A stretch of 47,132 nucleotides of DNA from the NCBI GenBank assembly GCA_041745535.1, contig JBGTIS010000336.1, positions 1 through 47,132 on the forward strand, written 5' to 3'. The notes under the pieces were generated by a model, which was not told where the DNA came from, searched no databases, and worked only from the letters and a program-made list of their open reading frames with translations. Position numbers and translations under genes: made by a program. This DNA comes from JBGTIS01 sp041745535 (GTDB lineage Bacteria; Bacteroidota; Bacteroidia; Cytophagales; Cyclobacteriaceae). Of the stretch, positions 17,327 through 25,419 are shown in pieces. How positions within the stretch are numbered: the stretch's first letter is position 1; every line of letters begins with the position of its first letter.

Positions 17327-17743
17327 AGCAAAATCAGGTATATTATTACTATTAAATCAGGTCCTAACTGGGGTAATAGTAGTCAGATTGCTAAAATGAA
17401 AGCGGATTTTATTACTGCAAGAAAAACTTTACGAACTAGTAATTCAAAACTTCATATTGTTGCTGTAAACGGGTGTTGTTATGGGAAAGATAACAATTCT
17501 GATAAAGGAGATTATTTTAAGTATTGTGGGCAAAAATTTTGGGAGTTTATTTCAGGAAATGAAAGGTTATATACAGAAATTATTGAGCCATTAGGCCATA
17601 AAGCTGAAGAAAAGAATGGTGAGTTTTTAGAATCCTATGCAAGGATGATCAACAAATTTACTAAAGAATTCTCTAATGACTTCTGTAATAACGAAGGTGA
17701 AATTGATTGGGTTAACCTTGTAAAATTCAATTCGAGCAAATAA
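17327..17743 (+). pseudogene. C-terminal fragment of a PmeII-like type II restriction endonuclease
   Basis: Frame 3 reads, without a start, from just after a TAG at 17324-17326: RYIITIKSGPNWGNSSQIAK, then ADFITARKTLRTSN, IVAVNGCCYGKD and FWEFISGNERLYTEIIEPLG, ending WVNLVKFNSSK. From memory this matches the conserved C-terminal region of PmeII-type restriction enzymes, where the TIKSG lysine belongs to the PD-(D/E)xK core. Upstream in the same frame there are stops at 17306 and 17324, and no N-terminal half is found. The annotatable part starting at ATG 17396 (115 aa) would lack the catalytic motif. The most likely reading is a dead remnant without its methyltransferase. Confidence 0.65.
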
Positions 17744-18189
17744 AAATAGTTTTAATAAATTCGCTATAAAATTATTAAAGCAAAACCATATGTTTTAGTT
17801 ATCATATTTAACTGTATACCTTCCGAATTAAATTTTTACACCTAAATTTTCAGGTGGATCCACTAAACCTTACATGCCTGTTTTGCAAGCAGAAAATGAC
17901 CTGGACGCACTATCACCACCATACCAAAATATGAATACTGAAGTTACGCGAACTATCCAAAACAAACGCCTTGCCGCATTTATTGCGGGATGCCGACTGG
18001 GTGTCCCCAGAATAAATTTAGGAAGTGTACAATTGGCGCCTAACTCCAATAGCAATCTACTATGGGTAAAAATTGTTTTAAGTGATAAAGTGTACATACA
18101 CAATAAATTAGACTTTTCTTGATTTTTGTTACCACAAGTATCTGATACTTTTACATCATTAATTTTTGTTACAAATAAAATATCAGATT
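17744..18189. other. Intergenic region without a convincing gene
   Basis: Both strands carry ~80-codon frames around 17870-18122, but neither has domain-like composition or a start context, and they mirror each other. A BamHI-like palindrome GTGGATCCAC sits near 17853. The end of the region probably holds the promoter of the 18190 gene. Confidence 0.45.
18125..18153 (+). promoter_or_regulatory. Probable Bacteroidota-type promoter for the 18190 gene
   Basis: TTTG at 18125-18128 and TACTTTTA at 18146-18153, separated by 17 bp, resemble the -33 TTTG and -7 TAnnTTTG elements (the last base differs). The predicted start, about 18159, would give a ~30-nt leader. Confidence 0.4.
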
Positions 18190-18600
18190 ATGGTTGCTAC
18201 AAGCAGGGAAGTTTTCAAAGATAAATTTGTTGAGATTAGTTATGACGAAACTAACCGTGTTATTATCGCTCAATGGATTGGGTTTTTAAAAATTGATGAA
18301 GTAAAAAAGGGCTGTAACATACTGATTGACTTTGTTAAAAAGAACAGAATTACCAAGCACTTAAGCGATCAGCGGAAGCTAAAAGTACTTTCGAAAGATG
18401 TACAAGGGTATTTGGTAGATGAATTTTTTGGTGAAATGGGAAAAAACGGTTTAACTAAGCTGGCCGTTTTGGTTTCAGACGACATTTTTGCCAAAGCTTC
18501 AGTAGAAAACGTAAACCAAACTACTGCTACCAAAATAGGTGGTATCACATTCAACACCTTTAATGCCCAGCAAGATTGCATTAACTGGTTAAACGAGTAA
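18190..18600 (+). CDS. STAS/SpoIIAA-like single-domain protein
   Basis: This is a 136-aa cytosolic protein. The alternating beta-alpha pattern is VEISYDETNRVIIAQWIGFLKIDEVKKG, then DFVKKNRITKHLSDQRKL, then LAVLVSDDIF and GGITFNTFNAQQDCINWL. It resembles the STAS/SEC14 (SpoIIAA-like) proteins common in Bacteroidota. The family's serine phosphorylation site is not evident. I chose the ATG at 18190 rather than the in-frame codon at 18166, which lies in the likely leader. A strong terminator follows at 18610, so it is probably monocistronic. Function is unknown; a regulatory or lipid-binding role is only a guess. Confidence 0.7.
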   Translation: MVATSREVFKDKFVEISYDETNRVIIAQWIGFLKIDEVKKGCNILIDFVKKNRITKHLSDQRKLKVLSKDVQGYLVDEFFGEMGKNGLTKLAVLVSDDIFAKASVENVNQTTATKIGGITFNTFNAQQDCINWLNE

Positions 18601-18609
18601 ATGAGTTTG

Positions 18610-18638
18610 CCAGAAATTTCTCAATTTCTGGTTTTTTT
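18610..18638 (+). terminator. Intrinsic terminator between the STAS-like gene and the PrnB-like gene
   Basis: CCAGAAA (18610-18616) pairs with TTTCTGG (18625-18631) across an 8-nt loop, followed by seven T residues. The PrnB-like gene starts only 35 bp later, so its expression may depend on read-through or a promoter overlapping this hairpin. Confidence 0.85.
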
Positions 18639-18673
18639 ATTGGAAGAATTTATAATAAAAAACAGGAAGCTCT

Positions 18674-19798
18674 GTGCATCCAAATTTAATAAACCTTGAG
18701 GAGCAGGTCAAGGAAGATTTTTTTATTGGAAGTCTTGACCCACTAAACGCTGACCAATCATTACAATTAGTTCCTTTGCTAAATAAGCAAAAAGATACTA
18801 ATACCTTAATTCAGACTCTCATTAGCATCATGCCAGCAGGTATTCAGGCTGCCAAATTTGATTTTTCTCAGGCCTGTGCCGCTATGCGGGATATCGGTAT
18901 ATTTTTAGGATCTTTAAAACGGCATGGTACTGAACCTGTAGCGGTGGTTCCAGAATTGGAAAATGTGCTCAATTTGTTGGCCAATATAACCTATTTACCC
19001 CCTCGCGACACATTAATTCATTATGTAAGGTGGAATCCTGAAGGTAGCCGACAGCGCACCTATACAGGTACTGAAGATGAACAGCAGTTGATTCAAAGTG
19101 TAAAAGTAGCTAACCATCCACTGTTACAAGCCATTATGCTGCTCAACGATTTATACGATATTCCCCTTCACGCATCTGAATTTGTGGCTACCTGCAACCA
19201 GGTAACAGAAAACTTTGAAGGAATGGTTCAGGGCATTGTCAATGCCAAAAGAAACGTAAGTCCGAAATATTTCGCTGATGAACTTCGCTTTTACTTTGAT
19301 CCTATCATCCTGAATAACACGGAATACCTGGGCCCGGGTGCTGTAGAAATGCCTGTATTTATTTTTGATCACATTTTATGGAACTGCGATCTGCACGACG
19401 AGATCTACATAAAATTCAAAGAAGACTATATTCCTTATAATCAACCTATCATAAGAGATTTGTATTATAAGTTTCTCGATAATATTAGTTTAACTACCAG
19501 GGTTATCAATACCCTAACTTCAGGATCAAATATTTCTGAAACAGAATTGCAGGGCGCACATGCACTCATAAAATTATTTAATACCCTAAAAAGTTTCCGT
19601 GCCCCCCATAAAAAGCTGGCTGATCAAGCCTATGAACACGCCGAAAAAGCCGAGTACCGCTCGAAAGGCAGCGGAGGTTACGAACCGGAAATTTTACATT
19701 ATATCCTAAACCACAATATTCAGGCTCAGGAAAGGCTGAAAAGTGCTGTTCAGACCTGTAAAGAAAATTTTTTCGTATCTAAAGACTCTTCATCATAA
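18674..19798 (+). CDS. PrnB-family haem protein (monodechloroaminopyrrolnitrin synthase-like, DUF1864)
   Basis: This 374-aa protein strongly resembles PrnB, the pyrrolnitrin-pathway enzyme that rearranges 7-chlorotryptophan and belongs to the indoleamine/tryptophan dioxygenase superfamily. Blocks I recognise are AAMRDIGIFLGSLKRHGTEP, VVPELE, YTGTEDEQQL, EYLGPGAVEMPVFIFDHILW, FKEDYIPY and FRAPHKKLADQAYE. His312 in FRAPH corresponds to the haem-ligand histidine of PrnB (His313). The start is a GTG at 18674 preceded by AGGA. No halogenase (PrnA/PrnC) or Rieske oxygenase (PrnD) gene is in the window, so pyrrolnitrin synthesis is unlikely; a related indole or other oxidation is possible. It converges with pgi. 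Confidence 0.88.
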   Translation: MHPNLINLEEQVKEDFFIGSLDPLNADQSLQLVPLLNKQKDTNTLIQTLISIMPAGIQAAKFDFSQACAAMRDIGIFLGSLKRHGTEPVAVVPELENVLNLLANITYLPPRDTLIHYVRWNPEGSRQRTYTGTEDEQQLIQSVKVANHPLLQAIMLLNDLYDIPLHASEFVATCNQVTENFEGMVQGIVNAKRNVSPKYFADELRFYFDPIILNNTEYLGPGAVEMPVFIFDHILWNCDLHDEIYIKFKEDYIPYNQPIIRDLYYKFLDNISLTTRVINTLTSGSNISETELQGAHALIKLFNTLKSFRAPHKKLADQAYEHAEKAEYRSKGSGGYEPEILHYILNHNIQAQERLKSAVQTCKENFFVSKDSSS

Positions 19799-19821
19799 AT
19801 AATACATAGGTGTTGAAAGGG

Positions 19822-19843
19822 ACATTAAGTACTTACTTAATGT
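19822..19843. terminator. Palindrome between the convergent PrnB-like and pgi genes
   Basis: ACATTAAGTA-CT-TACTTAATGT is a perfect 10-bp inverted repeat with a 2-nt centre, midway between two convergent stop codons. It lacks a T-tract on either side. It may act as a bidirectional terminator or RNA-end stabiliser, or be a protein-binding palindrome. Confidence 0.45.
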
Positions 19844-19874
19844 TACCAGCTCTAAAGCTCGCAAGAATAATTTT

Positions 19875-21524
19875 CTACTTTCTCATTTGCTTATAAGCAT
19901 TAATCAGCCCATTGGTAGAAGCATCATGTGAGGTGATCTCCTTTTCGTTTTCCAGTTCAGGCAATATTTTTTTAGCCAGTTGTTTTCCCAGTTCTACGCC
20001 CCACTGGTCGAAACTAAAAATGTTCCAGATAACACCTTGCGCAAATATTTTGTGCTCGTACAGGGCGATTAAATTGCCCAGTGTTTTGGGCGTTAACTTT
20101 TTAAATAAAATGGAATTGGTAGGTTTATTTCCCTTGAAAACCTTAAAAGGTAACAGCCAGACTATTTCTTCCTCGGTGTTGCCGGCATCTTTTAACTCTT
20201 TTTGCACTTCTTCTTCAGTTTTGCCCATCATTAATGCTTCGGTTTGGGCAAAGAAATTGGAAAGTAATTTTACATGATGATCGCCAATCGGGTTGTGGCT
20301 GATGGCCGGTGCCATAAAGTCACAGGGAATTAGTTTTGTGCCCTGGTGAATAAGCTGATAAAAGGCATGCTGTCCGTTGGTACCGGGTTCACCCCAGATG
20401 ATGGGGCCGGTTTGATAAGAAACAGGTTCACCATCACGGCCTGCGTATTTGCCATTACTTTCCATATTTCCTTGTTGGAAATAGGCAGAAAAACGATGCA
20501 TATATTGGTCATATGGCAAAATAGCTTCGGTTTCAGCGCCAAAAAAATTATTGTACCAGATGCCAATAAGCGCCAGTGTAACAGGAATATTTTTATCGAA
20601 AGAAGCTTCTTTAAAATGATTATCCATTTCATGTGCACCTGTAAGCAGTTCCATAAAGTTTTCAAAGCCAATGGAGCAGGCAATGGATAAACCAATAGCC
20701 GACCATAATGAATAACGACCGCCTACCCAATCCCAGAATTCAAACATATTTTCCGGATCAATACCAAATTCGGTAACTCCTTTTTCGTTTGTAGAAAGAG
20801 CAGCGAAATGCTTTTTAATATAATCTTCCTGGCGGGCAGCTTCCAAAAACCAGGCTCGGGCCGAATGGGCGTTGGTCATGGTTTCCTGGGTGGTAAATGT
20901 TTTCGAAGCTATCAAGAACAAGGTGGTTTCCTGATCTAGTTGTCTCAGGGTTTCAGCAATGTGGGTACCGTCTACATTGGAAACAAAGTGTACGTCAATA
21001 TTTTTTTTGTAAGCTTTTAAAGCTTCTGTTACCATTAACGGCCCCAGGTCAGAGCCTCCTATACCAATATTCACTACATCAGTAATAGGCTTTCCGGTGT
21101 ACCCTTTCCACGATCCGCTGATTACGGCATCAGAGAATTTTTTCATTTTTTCCAATACTGCCTTCACTTCTGGCATTACATCCTGTCCATCTACTATTAC
21201 TGGTTCATCCGACTGATTTCGGAGCGCCACATGTAAAACAGCCCGATCTTCTGTCTGGTTGATTTTGTCACCAGCAAACATTTTCTGAATGGCATCACTC
21301 AGATTGGTTTCTTTGGCCAGCTCCCGCAAAAGTGTCAGCGTTTTTTCTGTGATGCGATTTTTCGAAAAATCTATCAGTATGTCCTGAAACCGCAACGAAA
21401 ATTTTTGATATCGTTCATTATCTTCCATGAACATATCCTTCATTTCCTGATCTTTGATTTTGTTGTAGTGCGCGTTTAGTTTTTTCCAGGCATCAGTTTG
21501 GGTAGGGTTTACAGATGTTAGCAT
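19875..21524 (-). CDS. pgi: Glucose-6-phosphate isomerase
   Basis: This 549-aa cytosolic enzyme interconverts glucose-6-phosphate and fructose-6-phosphate in glycolysis and gluconeogenesis. Family signatures are VNIGIGGSDLGPLMVTEAL (phosphate binding), LFLIASKTFTTQETMTNA, FWDWVGGRYSLWSAIGL, GPIIWGEPGTNGQHAFYQL (catalytic Glu and His region), and near the end FDQWGVELGKQLAKKILPEL with the catalytic Lys. The length matches the E. coli-type enzyme. The ATG at 21524 gives the normal N-terminus. It is apparently monocistronic. Confidence 0.97.
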   Translation of the reverse strand: MLTSVNPTQTDAWKKLNAHYNKIKDQEMKDMFMEDNERYQKFSLRFQDILIDFSKNRITEKTLTLLRELAKETNLSDAIQKMFAGDKINQTEDRAVLHVALRNQSDEPVIVDGQDVMPEVKAVLEKMKKFSDAVISGSWKGYTGKPITDVVNIGIGGSDLGPLMVTEALKAYKKNIDVHFVSNVDGTHIAETLRQLDQETTLFLIASKTFTTQETMTNAHSARAWFLEAARQEDYIKKHFAALSTNEKGVTEFGIDPENMFEFWDWVGGRYSLWSAIGLSIACSIGFENFMELLTGAHEMDNHFKEASFDKNIPVTLALIGIWYNNFFGAETEAILPYDQYMHRFSAYFQQGNMESNGKYAGRDGEPVSYQTGPIIWGEPGTNGQHAFYQLIHQGTKLIPCDFMAPAISHNPIGDHHVKLLSNFFAQTEALMMGKTEEEVQKELKDAGNTEEEIVWLLPFKVFKGNKPTNSILFKKLTPKTLGNLIALYEHKIFAQGVIWNIFSFDQWGVELGKQLAKKILPELENEKEITSHDASTNGLINAYKQMRK

Positions 21525-21707
21525 GATTTGTTTTTATAATGAAAAATTATCTTCTTATTTGTCCGCTAAAGATAAATATTTGGTTTTACAGAAAAGATAT
21601 TTTTTAAAGTAAATTATTCGGAAATAAATGGGAGGCACTTTCAGTTGGAATTTTTGTAATTAAAAAGCAAAACTATGTTCTGAAATATTAATGCCTGCCT
21701 TTGGCTT

Positions 21708-22337
21708 TCATCGTTCTCTATTGATAGCACCATTTATAATACTTTGTACACGCTTAAAATCTTCAGGCGTATCAACGTCCAGTTCGCCATGTTCAAATGC
21801 CACAGTCTCTACCCGATCTTTGTATGTATGCAACAGCTTTTTTGCACCGGCATTTGCCGGTAATTGTAAAAGCTCATTAAAAAGGTCGCGATCAAATAAT
21901 ACGGGAACTCCCTGGGTACTTTTATATAAAGAAGCAATAATGGGTTTACCCGAAATCTGGTAGGTTTGGATAAGTGTATCAAGTAATTGTCTGTTCAGCA
22001 ATGGCTGGTCGGCAAGCAATAATATAACAGCACCAACATCTGGCTTCATTTCCAGTAATTTTTCCATTCCTTTTACCACCGAAGTGCCCATACCCTGCTT
22101 CCAGTCTGCGTTATGCACCAAAGTAACTGGCAAATTCTGTACAGAAGACTGGATTAATTCCTGATAAGCTCCGGTTACAATTATTACCGGATGGCAGCTT
22201 GTGGAAACAGCTATTTTTGCTATTCGCATGAGCATGGTTTCCCCTTCAATTTTTAACAACTGTTTAGGCTGCCCCATCCGACTTGAAACACCAGCTGCCA
22301 AAATCACTATGGCAGGCACAGATGACTTTGAGGTCAT
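21708..22337 (-). CDS. MocA/MobA-like nucleotidyltransferase
   Basis: This 209-aa protein of the molybdenum-cofactor cytidylyl-/guanylyltransferase family transfers a nucleotide to molybdopterin. Motifs are VILAAGVSSRMGQPKQLLKIEG (nucleotide binding) and VGAVILLLADQPLL (metal-binding Asp); HGELDVDTPEDFKRVQ closes the fold. The ATG at 22337 is preferred to the TTG two codons upstream. It starts 9 bp after the XdhC-like gene, and the pairing MocA+XdhC is the usual one for cofactor insertion into molybdenum hydroxylases, which favours the cytidylyl (MocA) role. No hydroxylase gene is in the window. Confidence 0.88.
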   Translation of the reverse strand: MTSKSSVPAIVILAAGVSSRMGQPKQLLKIEGETMLMRIAKIAVSTSCHPVIIVTGAYQELIQSSVQNLPVTLVHNADWKQGMGTSVVKGMEKLLEMKPDVGAVILLLADQPLLNRQLLDTLIQTYQISGKPIIASLYKSTQGVPVLFDRDLFNELLQLPANAGAKKLLHTYKDRVETVAFEHGELDVDTPEDFKRVQSIINGAINRER

Positions 22338-22346
22338 AACCAAAAA

Positions 22347-23477
22347 CTAACGTTGGTGAATATATCCTTCTTTTTCTTTCAGGAAACCGGCTTTTCGTCC
22401 TGTATACCGGGCCTGAATTTCCGATACGATAGCCAGCGCGATTTCATCTGGCGTTTCCGCGCCAATATCCAATCCAATTGGGCTATGAATGCGCTGTTTA
22501 TCGGTATCACTAATTTCTATACCGTTTGCCTGCAATTCCGCGAACATTTTCTCGGTTCTTTTGCGTGGACCCAGTATGCCCAAATAAGGTACACCTGCTT
22601 TCAGCAAATCGGGTAGTAAGGCAATTTCATATTTATAATTATGTGACATCAGCACAGAGGCTGTGTATTGTGTAATGGTAAAGAAATTTACCGCTGACTC
22701 ACGAGGCGCATACACAACATCGTTAGCCTGGGGAAATCTTTTAGGCCCTACATGCGCCACACAATCGTCGGTTACGGTAACATGCCAGCCAATTTCTCTG
22801 GCTAATTTTACCACTGGTCCTACATCATAACCCCCACCAAAAATCAATAGCTCAATAGCCGGATGAAGTACCTCTAAAAAAACTTCCGCGATCGTATCTT
22901 CTAACTGGTAAGTTTTGGTTACTGAAACTCCTGCTTTCATTATCCTTTTCACATCTTTCCTTACCAAATCTGACAGTTCCCTGTCCTGGATCAGGTTTAG
23001 CGTCTCATTTGTAGATTGCAGGATTAATCTTTCACCGGCTTGTATCCGGGCCTTATGTGTCGACGTAAAAACCGTGGCCAGCACTTCCCTTTTTCTGTTT
23101 TTAAGAAAGTTTTTGAAAATCTGAATGGGGTTTTCGGCACTTAGTTGTGCGGATACAGGTTCAATCAATACATCAATAATACCATTACATCCCAAACCTA
23201 CCCCAAGGCTGCTGGCATCCTGATCATCCATGGTATCGTAAGTAACTATTCTGGGTTTATCCTGTAAAATTACTTCTCTGGATTTTCTTAGCGCATCACC
23301 TTCCAGGCAACCCCCGCTAATCGCGCCCGTCCATCGGCCATCGTCAGTGATGAGCATACGTGCACCGGCTCTTCGGTAAGAAGAACCCTGTACTCTTACC
23401 ACAGTAGCCAGGGCAGCTTTACGTGTGGAAAAGTCAGTTTGATCAAATGTATCTACTATTTTTTGCAGTTCTTTCAC
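22347..23477 (-). CDS. XdhC/CoxI-family molybdenum-cofactor insertion protein
   Basis: This 376-aa protein resembles XdhC/CoxI factors that bind, sulfurate and deliver Mo cofactor to xanthine dehydrogenase-type enzymes. The N-terminal XdhC_CoxI domain has ATVVRVQGSSYRRAGARML and GAISGGCLEGDA. The C-terminal Rossmann domain has LLIFGGGYDVGPVVKLAREI and VGPKRFPQANDVVYAPRE, ending DIGAETPDEIALAIVSEIQA. The start codon is GTG at 23477. It is co-transcribed with the MocA-like gene. Its target hydroxylase must be elsewhere. Confidence 0.9.
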   Translation of the reverse strand: MKELQKIVDTFDQTDFSTRKAALATVVRVQGSSYRRAGARMLITDDGRWTGAISGGCLEGDALRKSREVILQDKPRIVTYDTMDDQDASSLGVGLGCNGIIDVLIEPVSAQLSAENPIQIFKNFLKNRKREVLATVFTSTHKARIQAGERLILQSTNETLNLIQDRELSDLVRKDVKRIMKAGVSVTKTYQLEDTIAEVFLEVLHPAIELLIFGGGYDVGPVVKLAREIGWHVTVTDDCVAHVGPKRFPQANDVVYAPRESAVNFFTITQYTASVLMSHNYKYEIALLPDLLKAGVPYLGILGPRKRTEKMFAELQANGIEISDTDKQRIHSPIGLDIGAETPDEIALAIVSEIQARYTGRKAGFLKEKEGYIHQR

Positions 23478-24299
23478 GGCGAACTAATTGAAAATTAAGC
23501 CAATAATTATCGCAATATATCTAATTTGCTATACGATATGAACATTTTTCATTAATATGACTCCTATTTATAGAGGAATTTTGGTTGGAAAAGTCAATAA
23601 ATCCATTTTGATTTTGTGGATTAACCACATGCAATCCGTTTATTATTTACTCAACTATCAGATACTCCACTCCGGAACAAAATTGACTGATGTAATCATC
23701 ACATACGCCTTTAAATTTCAACATTGAGCATAGTTACACTAATAATTTATAATATAAATAAATATTTGAATAGTAAACTCCTGGTGGTGAATAATTTGTA
23801 CTAAATGCGAGAGCTGCTACTAACAAGCATTATTTACAGCCATTTAACCATTAATGCTACAAAGTAGGTAAAGAAAGTGTTGTGTTTGTAAAGAGATAAG
23901 TCAAAGGAATGGTTAAAAGAGGAATGTGAACAAGCTTAACATTTAAGTATGGATGATGAGCACTTATAGTTTAGGTCAGGTTGCCAGTTCACATTTACCC
24001 TCTTTTAACTTTCTTCATATTCGCAATCGTACCGTATGCAAACGGGCTGCCAAATACTATCAATTGCCCAATAAAGCAAAATTTGAATTTTTTTGTAGAA
24101 ATCACTTCTCATATTGAGAATTAATTCATCATACTCATGTAAGTATTGCTTTTGTATTTACCATTTTGATTAGGTCATCCTATCTATACCTGTTTTATCC
24201 AATTAATACGCGGCTTTTCCAGAGCGATGTTGGTATAGTTAATGCCACTATAAAAAGTAGATTTTATTCGCTGTTTATCTGATTTATCAACCCTTGAAA
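23478..24299. other. Long AT-rich intergenic region
   Basis: No gene, tRNA or clear hairpin is visible in these 820 bp. Stops are frequent in all frames. It presumably contains the leftward promoter of the XdhC-like gene and the rightward promoter of the 24300 gene. Confidence 0.5.
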
Positions 24300-24515
24300 A
24301 TGGTAAAAAAAATAATACACAACTATGGTAAAATAAAAAAAGTTTATCTGGTGGGACCGGGCAATAATATTGATCAGTTGTACTTAATATTTCAGGATGG
24401 TCATTGTTTCAGAATATATGTGAAAGGATTTTTTTATATGCGGCAAGTTCCCGAGCCTATACAAGAGGGCTGGTACATTACTACATCCCGACAGGCCTGT
24501 TTTGAAAGCAAGTAA
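24300..24515 (+). CDS. Small hypothetical protein, 71 aa
   Basis: This is a basic protein without a membrane segment. Its alternating pattern KKVYLVGPGNNIDQLYLIFQDGHCFRIYVKGFFYMR suggests a small beta fold. The ATG at 24300 is preferred over the TTG two codons upstream. I do not recognise a family. It is isolated in sparse DNA, so a real but narrowly distributed gene or a chance frame are both possible; the protein-like hydrophobic periodicity favours a gene. Confidence 0.5.
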   Translation: MVKKIIHNYGKIKKVYLVGPGNNIDQLYLIFQDGHCFRIYVKGFFYMRQVPEPIQEGWYITTSRQACFESK

Positions 24516-24775
24516 CGCTACTTTACAGGCTATTCTTGATTTGCTTTTAGAAAGTATTTAGTAGTAAAAACGGAGGTTTGTACATATTGATAGTAATAAA
24601 TAAAAGCAAAAAAATCTTTCTTACATCTATTATATAATGGTTCAATTTACTTTTTATGCCAAAGAATTTATTGGCAATTTAGGTATTACAAATAAAGGCT
24701 TAACAGGTAATATGCCAAGTAAAGTCTCATTAAAAAAATAATATCATTACTAATGGTTTTTTAAAACTTTCACAA

Positions 24776-25021
24776 ATGATTAATTCTGATAAAATACATT
24801 ACCTGCCCAAATATGTAAATCATAATGGCGAACTTGTGGTATTTACAAAAGATATATCTATTCTGATAGATATACCAACCAGAAAACTGGAAGTAACGCG
24901 ATTACGGTTATTATATGGCTTTTTTGTAGAGGATACCCGGCAGGTTAAAGTCCCTAAGACGATCGGTTTTGAAGACGCATTAACTTTGGTAGGGGATATT
25001 ATTTCAGAAAATGATAACTAA
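24776..25021 (+). CDS. Small hypothetical protein, 81 aa
   Basis: This small soluble protein starts at an ATG and shows beta-alpha periodicity (ELVVFTKDISILIDIPTRKL, then RLRLLYGFFVEDTRQVKVPK, then FEDALTLVGDIISE). No named family is recognised. It lies 260 bp after the 24300 gene on the same strand, and the terminator at 25195 would serve it. Confidence 0.5.
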   Translation: MINSDKIHYLPKYVNHNGELVVFTKDISILIDIPTRKLEVTRLRLLYGFFVEDTRQVKVPKTIGFEDALTLVGDIISENDN

Positions 25022-25194
25022 TACCGCGAATTTTATTTACACTAAAATGCTTTTCTTACAAGTGATAGAAAATCGTTTTTTTTGAATTTTACATCCGGAA
25101 TTATCCTTGCATATTTGTTATATCAATTTCAATGACGCAAATAAAATATTAAAATAAATATTTCTCATAGTTTTAGGTTAGGTTGTATAGTGTT

Positions 25195-25223
25195 AAGCGG
25201 TGTGATGAGCACCGCTTTTTTTT
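25195..25223 (+). terminator. Intrinsic terminator
   Basis: AAGCGGTG (25195-25202) pairs with CACCGCTT (25210-25217) around a 7-nt loop, followed by a run of T residues to 25223. It probably ends the transcript of the 24776 gene and insulates the 25321 micro-gene. Confidence 0.85.
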
Positions 25224-25320
25224 GCCTCTTTTATAAATAGCCCAATCAGTAAAATTAATTTTCCCTCCTTCAAACATTTCCTTCTGAAATCGGTATTCAT
25301 ATTAAATCAATATTTTATTT

Positions 25321-25413
25321 ATGAACCGAAAACTCCTTACGAGAATTGGCGCGGGTCTGCTGCTTATACTATTCCTGGTGTGGATATTTGGTTGGTCGCT
25401 AGGCATTTTTTAA
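25321..25413 (+). CDS. 30-aa single-span membrane micro-protein
   Basis: An ATG opens a 30-codon frame, MNRKLLTRIGAG followed by LLLILFLVWIFGWSLGIF and a stop. Two Arg and one Lys precede a 20-residue hydrophobic stretch, which gives a textbook positive-inside single transmembrane helix. It ends 6 bp before the GH13 gene start, so it should be co-transcribed and perhaps translationally coupled to it. It is not in any family I know; it could also be a leader peptide. Confidence 0.55.
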   Translation: MNRKLLTRIGAGLLLILFLVWIFGWSLGIF

Positions 25414-25419
25414 TATGAT

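Noticed and set aside
17874..18122. 82-codon plus-strand and 77-codon minus-strand frames
   Set aside because: They overlap each other in opposite directions, neither shows domain-like patterns, and the plus frame runs into the promoter of the next gene.
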